From Treponema porcinum (GTDB taxonomy: Bacteria; Spirochaetota; Spirochaetia; Treponematales; Treponemataceae): a stretch of DNA of 64,000 bases. The translations under genes were made by a program, and so were the position numbers. Positions 35,302 through 44,697 of this stretch are shown here, piece by piece. The notes beneath the pieces were generated by a model. The model ran no database searches and was not told the DNA's origin. It was given only the letters and a program-made list of their open reading frames with translations. The stretch is taken from the NCBI RefSeq assembly GCF_900167145.1, contig NZ_FUWG01000002.1:62001-126000 (forward strand), given 5' to 3'. Positions within the stretch are counted from its first letter, which is position 1; the number at the start of each line of letters is the position of its first letter.

Positions 35302-37800
35302 TTATTTCTTAGCAGTTTTTTTAGCAGATTTTTTCTCTGTCAAAGCAGAACCTTCTACCGGACGAGGCAACTTTTTAAGATGCCAGATGTCGCGTACATA
35401 ATCTTCAATAGTGCGGTCAGAACTGAACTTTCCTGCATTTGCGATATTCATCAGACAAGCTTTTGCCCATGCTTTTTTATCTGCATACAGTTTTTCCATT
35501 TCGTCCTGAGCCTTGCAGTAGGAATCAAAGTCCGCAAGAACGTAATATACGTCCGCACGGTTTCCTTCTACGCCGTACACAAGTGAATCGTGCAACTCTT
35601 TGAAAAGCTGATGTGTCGGGTCATAAGTACCGTCAACAAGCTGCTCCACAACTTTTGCAAGTCCTGGATTGCGCTCAAGATATTCCTGCGGATTGTATGA
35701 ATGATCCCTTTCAATCTTGAGGATTTCATCAGTAAGAAGACCGAAAATAAATGCGTTCTCCTTTCCGGCTTCCTCAACAATCTCAATGTTAGCACCGTCC
35801 ATAGTTCCCATTGTAAGCGCACCGTTTACCATAAACTTCATATTTGAAGTTCCGGAAGCCTCAAGACCTGCTGTAGAAATCTGCTCGGAAACATCTGCTG
35901 CCGGGAAGATTTTTTCTGCAACAGAAACACGGTAGTTTTCTACGAATACAACGTGAAGCCTGTCGTTTACGCGTCGGTCGTTGTTAATTCTTTCTGCAAC
36001 AGTGTTAATAAGCTTGATGATAGACTTTGCACGGCGGTAGCCTGAAGCAGATTTTGCACCGAAAATGTATGTCTTCTTAGCCGGCTTGTAGTTAGGGTCT
36101 TCAAGCATTTTGTTGTATACATACATAATGTGAAGAATGTTCATAAGCTGGCGTTTGTATTCGTGAAGGCGTTTTACCTGCACGTCAAAAATGCTGTCTG
36201 CATCAATGATTTCATTCTGTGCATGTTTCAGATAGTCTGCAAGGCGGCGCTTGTTATGCTCCTTAATTGCAATAAGTTCATTCAAATCTTTATCGCTGGT
36301 GAATTTTTCAAGTCCCTTAAGTTTGGTAAGGTCTTTTTCCCAGCCATGTCCGATTCTCTTTGTGATGAACTCAGAAAGTTCTTCATTTGCAGAAAGAAGC
36401 CAGCGGCGCTGTGTAATACCGTTAGTCTTGTTGTTGAATTTTTCCGGATACAGCTCGTACCAATCGTGAAGCTCCTGCTCCTTAAGAAGGCGAGTGTGAA
36501 GTTCTGCAACACCGTTTACGCTGAAACCTGCGTGAATTGCAAGCCATGCCATATATACTTTTCCGTCATTAATGATGGACATACGACCGTGTTTTGCATA
36601 ATCGTTAGGATATTTTTCTCGCAGCTGAATCATAAAGCGGCGGTTGATTTCTTCAACAATCTGATAGATGCGCGGAAGAAGTCCCTGGAAAATCTCAATA
36701 GGCCATTTTTCAAGTGCTTCTGCAAGAATCGTGTGGTTTGTATAAGCAAATGTGTGAGTTACTACGTTCCAGGCATCGTCCCAGCCTACGTTGTATTCAT
36801 CCATAAGGATTCTCATAAGTTCAGGAATAGCAACAACCGGATGAGTATCATTAAGCTGGATTACGTGAAGGTCAGCAAACTTGCTGAAATCAGTTCCGTG
36901 ATCAGCAACATAATGGCGTACCAGATCCTGAAGAGATGCAGAAGAGAAGAAATACTGCTGCTTAAGGCGGAGTGCTTTTCCGCTCGGACCTGAATCATTC
37001 GGGTAAAGTACGGCGCTGATGTTTTCCGCGCTGTTCTGACGTTCAACGGCACGGTTGTATTCCATATTGTTGAACAGCTGCAAGTCAAAACCGTTCGGGC
37101 TTGATGCCTGCCACAGGCGAAGCGTATTTACCGTGCCTGTTCCGAATCCCACGATAGGCATATCGTACGGAGTAGCTGTAACTTCTTCCGCATTTTCGAT
37201 GTAGTAGCGGTCGCGTCCGTCAGGAGTTTTTCCGTAAGCAATGTTTCCGCCGAATTTTACCGTTACGGAAAGATCGCTGCGCTTGATTTCCCACGGGTCG
37301 CGGTGAGCAAGCCAGTTGTCAGGATATTCAACCTGATAGCCGTTCTCAATCTTCTGCTCGAACATACCGTAGCGGTAGCGGATTCCGTAACCGTGTCCCG
37401 GATAGTCAAGCGTTGCAAGGGAATCAAGGAAACAGGCTGCAAGACGGCCAAGACCTCCGTTACCAAGACCTGCATCAGGTTCCTGATCCTCAATCATATC
37501 ATAATCAATGTTCATTCCTTTAAGGACTTCCTTAACCTGCGAAGAAATTTCCGCATTGATAAGGTTGTTGCTCAAGGCACGTCCCATAAGGAATTCTGCT
37601 GATAAATAATAAAGCTGCTTAACAGGCTTTTTTTCATACTCATGACGTGTTGCCATCCAGTTCTCCATAATAATTTCAAGAACGGACGCAGATACAGCGT
37701 CAAATAAATCATGTTTGCTGGCCTGGGAAATATCTTTTCCATACTGTCTTTTCAGGCGAGCAGAAAGATTTTCCTTAAAACGATCGGCATCAAACTTCAT
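35302..37800 (-). CDS. glgP: Glycogen/maltodextrin phosphorylase
   Basis: Releases glucose 1-phosphate from alpha-1,4-glucan ends using Pi and pyridoxal phosphate. The 832-residue length is standard. GLGNGGLGRLAACFLDSLATL, KRLHEYKRQLMN and EASGTSNMKFMVNGALTMGT are diagnostic; the Lys in NMKF is expected to hold the cofactor. The C-terminus is a short Lys/Ala-rich tail. AGGAGGT... sits before the ATG (TGGAGG, 6 nt). It lies 72 bp downstream of glgX on the same strand, likely one operon for glycogen breakdown. Confidence 0.97.
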   Translation of the reverse strand: MKFDADRFKENLSARLKRQYGKDISQASKHDLFDAVSASVLEIIMENWMATRHEYEKKPVKQLYYLSAEFLMGRALSNNLINAEISSQVKEVLKGMNIDYDMIEDQEPDAGLGNGGLGRLAACFLDSLATLDYPGHGYGIRYRYGMFEQKIENGYQVEYPDNWLAHRDPWEIKRSDLSVTVKFGGNIAYGKTPDGRDRYYIENAEEVTATPYDMPIVGFGTGTVNTLRLWQASSPNGFDLQLFNNMEYNRAVERQNSAENISAVLYPNDSGPSGKALRLKQQYFFSSASLQDLVRHYVADHGTDFSKFADLHVIQLNDTHPVVAIPELMRILMDEYNVGWDDAWNVVTHTFAYTNHTILAEALEKWPIEIFQGLLPRIYQIVEEINRRFMIQLREKYPNDYAKHGRMSIINDGKVYMAWLAIHAGFSVNGVAELHTRLLKEQELHDWYELYPEKFNNKTNGITQRRWLLSANEELSEFITKRIGHGWEKDLTKLKGLEKFTSDKDLNELIAIKEHNKRRLADYLKHAQNEIIDADSIFDVQVKRLHEYKRQLMNILHIMYVYNKMLEDPNYKPAKKTYIFGAKSASGYRRAKSIIKLINTVAERINNDRRVNDRLHVVFVENYRVSVAEKIFPAADVSEQISTAGLEASGTSNMKFMVNGALTMGTMDGANIEIVEEAGKENAFIFGLLTDEILKIERDHSYNPQEYLERNPGLAKVVEQLVDGTYDPTHQLFKELHDSLVYGVEGNRADVYYVLADFDSYCKAQDEMEKLYADKKAWAKACLMNIANAGKFSSDRTIEDYVRDIWHLKKLPRPVEGSALTEKKSAKKTAKK

Positions 37801-37873
37801 TTCGTAACCTCCAGGTTATTACAATAGATAGACCGTACAAAATATTTGAATATTTTGCAACCATACACGAGTT

Positions 37874-39994
37874 TTATTTACTCATTAAAACAACAAAACT
37901 TCCGGCAGGAAGAATATACCGTTTCTGTTCAGAAAGACATTCCTCCTTTCCTGGTTCTGCTATACAATCATTACCCTCGATTGAAGTATCTGCCGCCAGA
38001 TACCACTTTTTCCCCTTATGAGGTGAAGGCAATGTAATTGTTACGTCATAAATGTCGGTGTTTCCCGCAACGTAAAAATCATTGTCGTACTTTCCGTCGC
38101 CGTTCATACACATAGAACCGTCCAGCATAAACGCAAGGAAACGGCTTGGATTTGACCAGTCAGGATTTTTTCCGGTAAAGTCAAACCATTCGATTTCCGG
38201 CGTTTTTGTCGAAAAGAACGTTTCGCGGTGGAACACCTGATGATTTTTACGCAGCTGAATAATGCGCCGCGTAAAAACTACAAGCTCCTCATTTTTTTCC
38301 GCAAGGTTCCAGTTTATCCAGGAAATTTCGTTATCCTGACAATATGCATTGTTATTTCCGTTCTGCGTACGGCGGAATTCATCGCCGGCAAGCATCATCG
38401 GAACACCCTGCGAAAGCATAAGGCACAGGATATAATTCTTTATTTTCTTAAGGCGGAGCTTTTCTATCTTAGGATTAACGGTAATTCCTTCAAAACCATG
38501 GTTATAACAGTTATTATCATCAGTTCCGTCGCGGTTGTTTTCACCGTTTTCGTCGTTGTGCTTTCCGTTAAAGCTGACTAAATCGTTAAGCGTAAAGCCG
38601 TCGTGTGCGGTGATAAAATTTATTGACGCGGTAGTAAGCCTTCCGTCGTGGTTGTACAGGTCGGAACTTCCGGCAATGCGCGTTGCCGCCGCAGTTACGA
38701 CACCTTCGTCACCGCGTATAAAGCGGCGTATGTCGTTCCGGTAGCGGTCGTTCCATTCGCTCCACCTTCCGCCCGGAAAACCGCCAACAAGATAACCGCC
38801 GCCGCAATCCCACGGCTCGGCAATAAGTTTTGTATTGGAAAGAACCGGATCTTCTGCAATTGCATTTACAAGGAAAGCCTGCATCTGAAGCGCACCGGCA
38901 GAATCACGGCAAAGCGCAGAAGCAAGGTCAAAACGGAAGCCGTCAACGTGCATTTCCATAACCCAGTAACGCAGGCTGTCTATGATAAACTGCGTAACTA
39001 CAGGGTGATTTGCATTCATCGTATTTCCGCATCCGGAAAAATTCATATAATACTGCTTTTCCCCCGGCGGAAGAATATAGTAAACGGAATTTTCAAAGCC
39101 GCGGAAACTGAACGTATATCCCTGCTCGTTCCCTTCGGCAGTATGGTTGTAAACAACGTCAAGAATTACCTCAAGACCGGCCTTGTGCATCTCGCGCACA
39201 AGTTCCTTGAACTCGCGCACAGGACCGCCGGGCGTACGGTCGGAAGAATAAGTCGTTTTTGGCGCAAAAAATCCCACAGAACTGTAGCCCCAGTAATTTG
39301 AAAGTTTTTCGCCTGTCTTTGGATTTATATTGTTGTTTTCGTCTTCGTCGAATTCAAAAATCGGCATAAACTCAACTGCCGTAATGCCAAGATTTTTTAA
39401 ATAAGGGATTTTTTCAATAAATCCTTTGTATGTTCCCGGTTTTTGCACTCCTGACGTAGGAGAAGCCGTATATCCTTTCAAATGAGTTTCATAGATGACT
39501 GACTTGTACAGCGGATAGTTCAAAGGCTTGTCGCCCTGCCAGTCAAAATCACTGTCGTCAACAACAACGCACTTTGGAAAATCAGACAGGTCAGAAAGCC
39601 TGCCGTTTTCTACGCCGGCAAGTCCCAGCGCACGCTGCTTGTTGTACGAACGGAAGACAGAACCGCTTGTAAAAGACTTTGCATACGGATCAAAAAGAAA
39701 TTTATTGAAGTTAAACCGATGTCCCTGCGGCGGATTGTACGGTCCGTCTACCCGGTATAAATACAAAGCTCCTGCTGAAAGACCTTTTACAAAAACATGC
39801 CAAATGCTTCCCGTTCTGTTTTTTACAGGGTCGAATTCAAATGAAAAAGAAGGCTGCTTGTCCTGCGGAGTGTCAAACAAATCAAGAACAACACGCTCTG
39901 CATTCTTGCTGAACACAGCAAAGTTCACGCCGTCACCACAAGTTACAGCACCGAGATTTCTCGGACTTCCTTCCAGAAACTGTAAAGAGTTCAT
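37874..39994 (-). CDS. glgX: Glycogen debranching enzyme GlgX/isoamylase type (GH13)
   Basis: A 706-residue cytosolic alpha-1,6-glucosidase. The N-terminal CBM48 (GVNFAVFSKNAERVVLDLFD) is followed by a GH13 barrel with EMHL-like YETHLKGYT, DVVYNHTAEG, GFRFDLASAL (nucleophile Asp), IAEPWDCGGGYLVG (acid Glu) and FITAHDGFTLND. It trims limit dextrins left by GlgP. No ribosome binding site is seen; TAGTAT ends 7 nt before the ATG. Confidence 0.95.
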   Translation of the reverse strand: MNSLQFLEGSPRNLGAVTCGDGVNFAVFSKNAERVVLDLFDTPQDKQPSFSFEFDPVKNRTGSIWHVFVKGLSAGALYLYRVDGPYNPPQGHRFNFNKFLFDPYAKSFTSGSVFRSYNKQRALGLAGVENGRLSDLSDFPKCVVVDDSDFDWQGDKPLNYPLYKSVIYETHLKGYTASPTSGVQKPGTYKGFIEKIPYLKNLGITAVEFMPIFEFDEDENNNINPKTGEKLSNYWGYSSVGFFAPKTTYSSDRTPGGPVREFKELVREMHKAGLEVILDVVYNHTAEGNEQGYTFSFRGFENSVYYILPPGEKQYYMNFSGCGNTMNANHPVVTQFIIDSLRYWVMEMHVDGFRFDLASALCRDSAGALQMQAFLVNAIAEDPVLSNTKLIAEPWDCGGGYLVGGFPGGRWSEWNDRYRNDIRRFIRGDEGVVTAAATRIAGSSDLYNHDGRLTTASINFITAHDGFTLNDLVSFNGKHNDENGENNRDGTDDNNCYNHGFEGITVNPKIEKLRLKKIKNYILCLMLSQGVPMMLAGDEFRRTQNGNNNAYCQDNEISWINWNLAEKNEELVVFTRRIIQLRKNHQVFHRETFFSTKTPEIEWFDFTGKNPDWSNPSRFLAFMLDGSMCMNGDGKYDNDFYVAGNTDIYDVTITLPSPHKGKKWYLAADTSIEGNDCIAEPGKEECLSEQKRYILPAGSFVVLMSK

Positions 39995-40082
39995 AAGCGT
40001 TATACTAGCACAAAAGAAACTTAGTTTCTATAGGTCTGCGCGTCATTGCCTCCGTTTTCAAACAAGACAAAAAACGGCTTTC

Positions 40083-40994
40083 TTACGGTATAAGACGAGT
40101 TAAAGTCGTATCGTGCTGGCGCCAGTTCTTGTCAACTTTTACCTGTAAGTCAAGTTCTACCTTGTATGGAAAGACATCGCAGATTTTCCTGAGCGCCGCA
40201 ATGCGTATTTCCTTTATCATGGATGCACCTTTTCCTATGACAATGCCTTTCTGGCTTTCGCGCTCAACGCAGATAAACGCGCGCACCCAAAGCCTGCCGC
40301 CGTCGCCGCGCCGTTCCAAATCGGCAATCTGAACGTAAAGGCAGTGCGGAAGTTCCTGTGAAAGACGGTTTATCGCTTCGCCGCGGATAATCTCCGAAAT
40401 GCGGAATTCAATATTCTGGTCGGTGTACAAATCTTCGGAATAAAGCGGCGGCTGTTCCGGCGCAATGGCATACAGCGCTTTAAGAACGTCGTTTATTCCT
40501 TCGTCTTTCTGCGCAGAAATCTCAAAAATCCGGGACTCCGGAACGTCCGGCAGGAATTCCCTGACGAACTGGCGCGCAGGAGCAGGCTGCGAGTCCCTTG
40601 AATCTATTTTGTTCAGCGCAACTACAAGGCGGTCTGAATAGCGCGCGGCAAGAGAAACATTCATCTGCTCTTCTCCGCCTGTCGGACGCGTCGTATCTAT
40701 TATGTAAAGAATGCAGTCCGCGCCTTCAAGCGTTTCTTCCGTAACGGACTTAAGCCGGAGGTTCAGCTTTTTCTCCGACTCGTGATAGCCGGGCGTATCT
40801 ACAAAAACAAGCTGTCCGAACGATGTATTTACAATTCCACGGATAGCATTGCGAGTTGTCTGCGGAACAGGAGAAACAATTGCTACAGGTTCCTGGCAGG
40901 CGGTATTCAAAAAAGTTGATTTTCCAGCAGACGGTCTGCCCAAAATAGCAACAAGGGCATTTTTCTGCGTTTCTTGCGTTTGATTTTCACTCAT
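40083..40994 (-). CDS. era: GTPase Era
   Basis: A 303-residue GTPase that binds 16S rRNA during 30S maturation. G1 is GRPSAGKS (where GRPNVGKS is usual), G2 QTTRNAI, G3 DTPGYHE, G4 NKID. The C-terminal KH domain has GKGASMIKEIRIAALRKI. An extended -10 (TGCTATACT on minus, 41008-41003) ends 8 nt before the ATG at 40994 and there is no ribosome binding site. An upstream start at 41054 would run through the promoter and is rejected. Confidence 0.96.
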   Translation of the reverse strand: MSENQTQETQKNALVAILGRPSAGKSTFLNTACQEPVAIVSPVPQTTRNAIRGIVNTSFGQLVFVDTPGYHESEKKLNLRLKSVTEETLEGADCILYIIDTTRPTGGEEQMNVSLAARYSDRLVVALNKIDSRDSQPAPARQFVREFLPDVPESRIFEISAQKDEGINDVLKALYAIAPEQPPLYSEDLYTDQNIEFRISEIIRGEAINRLSQELPHCLYVQIADLERRGDGGRLWVRAFICVERESQKGIVIGKGASMIKEIRIAALRKICDVFPYKVELDLQVKVDKNWRQHDTTLTRLIP

Positions 40995-41002
40995 AGAAAA
41001 AC

Positions 41003-41008
41003 AGTATA
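41003..41008 (-). promoter_or_regulatory. Extended -10 promoter of era, leaderless type
   Basis: On minus, TGCTATACT is an extended -10, 8 nt before the era ATG, with no Shine-Dalgarno between. Confidence 0.5.
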
Positions 41009-41063
41009 GCAGATTTTTACCGGAAAAACACGAAAAATCCGAAACTCCCCGCATAAAAAAAAT

Positions 41064-41104
41064 ACCGCACGGAAAACAAAGCAGTTTCCTGTACGGTATT
41101 TTTG
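41064..41104 (-). terminator. Terminator downstream of rubrerythrin
   Basis: On minus, AAATACCG and CGGTATTT form the base of a stem that includes GGAAAC/GTTTCC, followed by a T-run. It ends the rubrerythrin transcript or a separate RNA. Confidence 0.8.
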
Positions 41105-41107
41105 GTT

Positions 41108-41207
41108 CGTCAAATTGCCATGCACGAAGGCACGGCAGAATGTCTAAGGGTTTACCCCCTTAATGCAGTTAATTATCCGTAAGTCAATGACTTATAGCAA
41201 TTTGACG
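41108..41207 (-). ncRNA. Candidate branched structured RNA between rubrerythrin and era
   Basis: A perfect 11-bp inverted repeat CGTCAAATTGC (41108-41118) / GCAATTTGACG (41197-41207) encloses three smaller stems: TAAGTC/GACTTA near 41180-41195, AAGGG/CCCTT near 41146-41161, and TGCCGTGC/GCATGGCA around a UUCG-type loop near 41117-41137. A terminator follows 3 nt later on minus, which sets the strand. It has no tRNA features. It may be a 3'-UTR-derived sRNA or a small inverted-repeat element. Confidence 0.45.
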
Positions 41208-41249
41208 GGAAGTACTGAGTCATCGCTTCAAGTGTTAATCAGCACTTCT

Positions 41250-41786
41250 CTAGTAGTTTTCTTTGTTAATTTCAAAATAACTCTGCGGATGAGCGCATAC
41301 AGGGCAGACCTTAGGAGCTTCTTTTCCGACTACGATATGACCGCAGTTGCGGCACTGCCAGATTGCATCTCCGTCCTTACTGAATACTACCTTGTCTTCG
41401 ATGTTCTTAAGGAGTTTGCGGTAGCGTTCTTCATGGTGCTTTTCAATAGCAGCAACGCCTTCAAAAAGTTTTGCAATAGCATCAAATCCTTCTTCGCGTG
41501 CTGTTTTTGCAAAACCGGCATACATATCTGTCCATTCGTAGTTTTCGCCTTCTGCTGCAGCCTTAAGGTTTTCTTCCGTAGTTCCTATTCCGCCGTTCAA
41601 AAGCTTGAACCACATTTTTGCGTGCTCTTTTTCGTTGTTTGCAGTTTCTTCAAAAATAGCTGCAATCTGCTCGTATCCGTCTTTCTTTGCCTTGCTTGCA
41701 AAATATGTGTACTTATTGCGGGCCTGTGATTCACCTGCAAACGCAGTCTGCAAATTTTTCTCTGTCTGTGAACCTTTCAATTCCAT
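41250..41786 (-). CDS. rbr: Rubrerythrin
   Basis: A 178-residue cytosolic peroxide scavenger of anaerobes. The N-terminal ferritin-like four-helix bundle carries the diiron Glu/His set ([41 protein letters not shown]). The C-terminal rubredoxin-like domain has CRNCG and CPVCAHP, the two CxxC pairs for iron. AGGAG precedes the ATG. The gene is probably monocistronic. Confidence 0.97.
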   Translation of the reverse strand: MELKGSQTEKNLQTAFAGESQARNKYTYFASKAKKDGYEQIAAIFEETANNEKEHAKMWFKLLNGGIGTTEENLKAAAEGENYEWTDMYAGFAKTAREEGFDAIAKLFEGVAAIEKHHEERYRKLLKNIEDKVVFSKDGDAIWQCRNCGHIVVGKEAPKVCPVCAHPQSYFEINKENY

Positions 41787-41894
41787 AAAAATTAATCTCC
41801 TGCTGATTGTTGATATACAATAAAAATATCACTTTTTGGCAAAAAATCAAGAAGATTATTTTAGAAAATCATGACAAATTTGACCAATTGATTA

Positions 41895-41924
41895 TTGACC
41901 ATAAAACGCTATTAGTAGTATTCT
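41895..41924 (+). promoter_or_regulatory. nrdD promoter
   Basis: TTGACC (41895-41900), 18-bp spacer, TATTCT (41919-41924). The upstream NrdR box overlaps the spacer and -10. Confidence 0.6.
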
Positions 41925-41953
41925 AAAAAAGAAAACGGCACTATATCTAGTGT
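41906..41953 (+). promoter_or_regulatory. Tandem NrdR boxes of nrdDG
   Basis: The downstream box GCACTATATCTAGTGT (41938-41953) matches the published NrdR consensus ACACWATATMTWGTGT at every position but the first. The upstream box ACGCTATTAGTAGTAT (41906-41921) is weaker, about 11 of 16. They are 32 bp apart in register, the three-turn spacing typical of NrdR operator pairs. Together they cover the -10 and the start of the leader, so repression by NrdR-nucleotide is expected. Confidence 0.8.
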
Positions 41954-41994
41954 CATTTTTTATGCAAAATGGAAATCGGGAGGTTCCTCTATAA

Positions 41995-44160
41995 ATGAAG
42001 ATTATTAAGCGCAACGGTGAAGAAGCCGTTTTCGATATAAGCAAGATAGCAACAGCAATTACAAAGGCAAACAATCAGGTACCTTTGAACGAACAGCTTT
42101 CACGCGAGCAGATTCAGGCAATCGCCGGACGTATTGCAGACGTATGCAGCCAGTCTGCAACAGAAATGAACGTAGAGGCAATTCAGGATTTAGTAGAAAA
42201 AGAAATAATGAAGCAGGGAGCATTCTCCATTGCAAAACTGTACATCACCTACCGTTACCGCCATGAACTTATGCGAAAGGCAAATTCCACGGACAAGCAG
42301 ATTTTAAGTCTTCTAGAATGCTGCAATGAGGAAGTAAAACAGGAAAATTCAAATAAAAATTCAACTGTTGTAAGCGTTCAGCGCGATTATATGGCAGGAG
42401 AAGTTTCAAAAGACATCACAAAACGTTTTCTTCTTGATGAAGATATCGTTCAGGCACACGAAGACGGACTCATTCATTTCCACGACGCAGACTATTTTGC
42501 ACAGCACATGCACAACTGCGACCTTGTAAACCTTGAAGATATGCTTCAGAACGGAACTGTCATAAGCGGAACAAAAATCGACACGCCTCACTCTTTTTCA
42601 ACGGCATGCAACATTGCAACACAGATTATTGCACAGGTAGCTTCTTCACAGTACGGAGGACAAAGCATTTCGCTTTCACACCTTGCACCGTTTGTAAACG
42701 TAAGCAGACAGAAAATCAAGCGCGAAACAGAAGAAACGGCTCGCCTTACAGGAATAAATTACACTCAGGAACAGTTTGACTATATCGTAAGCAAGCGCCT
42801 TTCAGAAGAAATTACGCGTGGCGTTCAGACAATCCAGTATCAGGTAGTTACGCTTATGACCACAAACGGTCAGAGTCCGTTCGTAACTGTATTTATGTAT
42901 CTTAACGAAGCAAAGAACGAACAGGAAAAAGCAGACCTTGCCATGATCATAGAAGAAGTCCTGAAACAGCGCTATCAGGGCGTAAAAAATGAAAAAGGCT
43001 TCTGGGTAACCCCTGCGTTCCCTAAACTCATCTACGTTCTTGAACCGGACAACATCACCGAAGGCGGACGCTTTTACTACCTTACGGAACTTGCTGCAAA
43101 ATGCACCGCGCGACGTCTTGTTCCAGACTACATTTCGGAAAAGAAAATGCTTGAACTTAAGGAAGGAAACTGCTATCCGTGCATGGGATGCCGTTCGTTC
43201 CTGACTGTATACCGCGATCCGGAAACAAACAAGCCGAAATTCTACGGACGTTTCAATCAGGGAGTCGTCACAATTAATCTTGTTGACGTTGCCTGCTCTT
43301 CCGGCGGCGATACAGAAAAATTTTGGAAGATTTTTGACGAGCGCCTTGAACTGTGCCACCGCGCGCTTCTTATCCGACACAAGCGCCTTTTGGGAACACC
43401 GAGCGACGTAGCACCGATTTTGTGGCAGAACGGAGCACTTGCACGCCTTAAAAAAGGCGAAGTAATCGACAAACTGCTTTTCAACGGATATTCAACAATC
43501 TCGCTGGGATACGCAGGACTTTGTGAATGTGTACGCTATATGACAGGAAAACCGCACACAGACCCGACTGCAACACCATTTGCACTTGAAGTTATGCGCC
43601 ATATGAACGAAGCGTGCGCAAAATGGCGCGCAGAAACGACAATTCATTTTTCCTTGTACGGAACGCCTCTTGAAAGCACAACGTATAAATTTGCAAAATG
43701 CCTGAAACGCCGCTTTGGTATAATAAAGGGAGTAACGGACAGAAACTACATCACGAACAGCTATCATATCCACGTTACAGAACAGGTAGACGCTTTTGAA
43801 AAACTGTCGTTTGAATCGCAGTTCCAGGAACTTTCGCCGGGCGGAGCCGTAAGTTACGTTGAAGTTCCGAATATGGAGCAGAACATTCCGGCAGTTATGT
43901 CAGTCCTCAAGCATATTTATGAAAACATTATGTATGCCGAACTGAACACAAAAAGCGACTGCTGTCAGCAGTGCGGCTATACAGGAGAAATTCAGATTGT
44001 GGCAGACCAGGACGGAAAACTCATCTGGGAATGTCCGAACTGCAAGAACCGTGACCAGTCAACAATGAATGTTGCGCGCCGCACGTGCGGCTACATCGGA
44101 ACGCAGTACTGGAATCAGGGAAGGACGCAGGAAATCAAGGAACGCGTACTTCATCTGTAA
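41995..44160 (+). CDS. nrdD: Anaerobic (class III) ribonucleoside-triphosphate reductase
   Basis: Makes dNTPs by glycyl-radical chemistry, using formate as reductant in most relatives. The 721-residue protein starts with an ATP-cone (IIKRNGEEAVFDISKI). The barrel has HFHDADYF, SSQYGGQS and CYPCMGCRSFL. A C-terminal zinc site has CQQCGYTG and CPNC, and the glycyl-radical motif is RRTCGYIG. GGGAGG precedes the ATG. It forms an operon with nrdG, 39 bp downstream, under the NrdR boxes. Confidence 0.98.
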   Translation: MKIIKRNGEEAVFDISKIATAITKANNQVPLNEQLSREQIQAIAGRIADVCSQSATEMNVEAIQDLVEKEIMKQGAFSIAKLYITYRYRHELMRKANSTDKQILSLLECCNEEVKQENSNKNSTVVSVQRDYMAGEVSKDITKRFLLDEDIVQAHEDGLIHFHDADYFAQHMHNCDLVNLEDMLQNGTVISGTKIDTPHSFSTACNIATQIIAQVASSQYGGQSISLSHLAPFVNVSRQKIKRETEETARLTGINYTQEQFDYIVSKRLSEEITRGVQTIQYQVVTLMTTNGQSPFVTVFMYLNEAKNEQEKADLAMIIEEVLKQRYQGVKNEKGFWVTPAFPKLIYVLEPDNITEGGRFYYLTELAAKCTARRLVPDYISEKKMLELKEGNCYPCMGCRSFLTVYRDPETNKPKFYGRFNQGVVTINLVDVACSSGGDTEKFWKIFDERLELCHRALLIRHKRLLGTPSDVAPILWQNGALARLKKGEVIDKLLFNGYSTISLGYAGLCECVRYMTGKPHTDPTATPFALEVMRHMNEACAKWRAETTIHFSLYGTPLESTTYKFAKCLKRRFGIIKGVTDRNYITNSYHIHVTEQVDAFEKLSFESQFQELSPGGAVSYVEVPNMEQNIPAVMSVLKHIYENIMYAELNTKSDCCQQCGYTGEIQIVADQDGKLIWECPNCKNRDQSTMNVARRTCGYIGTQYWNQGRTQEIKERVLHL

Positions 44161-44199
44161 ACCGCTGCAAAAAAACGCAGGAAATGCAGGATAAATCGT

Positions 44200-44697
44200 A
44201 TGTATTACGGAAACATAAAAAAAACCGACATTGCAGACGGCGACGGTGTAAGGGTTTCGCTGTTTGTTTCAGGCTGCAGGAATTGCTGCAAAGGGTGCTT
44301 TCAGCCGGAAACGTGGGATTTTAAATACGGTACGGAATTCACGCAGGAAACGGAAAATCAGATTCTGGAGTTTCTGCGCCCATCCTACATAAGCGGACTT
44401 ACTGTTTTAGGCGGAGAACCTTTTGAAGAGGAAAACCAGCGCATTCTTGCCCCTTTTCTGCGCAAAGTAAAGGAAACTTATCCCTCCAAAACAATATGGT
44501 GCTACACAGGCTACGTTCTTGAAAAAGACCTGCTCCCCGAAGACGGAAGAAAGCACTGCGAAGCAACCGGCGAAATGCTGAAGTACATAGACATTCTGGT
44601 AGACGGACCGTTCATTGAAGAACAGAAAAACATCTCCCTTAAATTCCGCGGCTCTGAAAACCAGCGCATTTTGAAACTAAAGAAAATTCTTTTATAG
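44200..44697 (+). CDS. nrdG: Anaerobic ribonucleoside-triphosphate reductase activating protein
   Basis: A 165-residue radical-SAM activase that installs the glycyl radical on NrdD. CRNCCKGC gives the CxxxCxxC cluster ligands, followed by FQPETWDF. GGEPFEEEN and WCYTGY are NrdG motifs. AGGA lies about 9 nt upstream of the ATG. Its stop is adjacent to that of the convergent HD gene. Confidence 0.97.
   Translation: MYYGNIKKTDIADGDGVRVSLFVSGCRNCCKGCFQPETWDFKYGTEFTQETENQILEFLRPSYISGLTVLGGEPFEEENQRILAPFLRKVKETYPSKTIWCYTGYVLEKDLLPEDGRKHCEATGEMLKYIDILVDGPFIEEQKNISLKFRGSENQRILKLKKILL

Noticed and set aside
38648..39301. 217-codon plus-strand frame inside glgX
   Set aside because: Antisense shadow; glgX has all GH13 motifs on the minus strand.
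41108..41207. tRNA gene
   Set aside because: The closing stem is 11 bp, and there is no T-loop motif, no anticodon arm of the right size and no CCA-like end. I saw no tRNA or rRNA elsewhere in the window.
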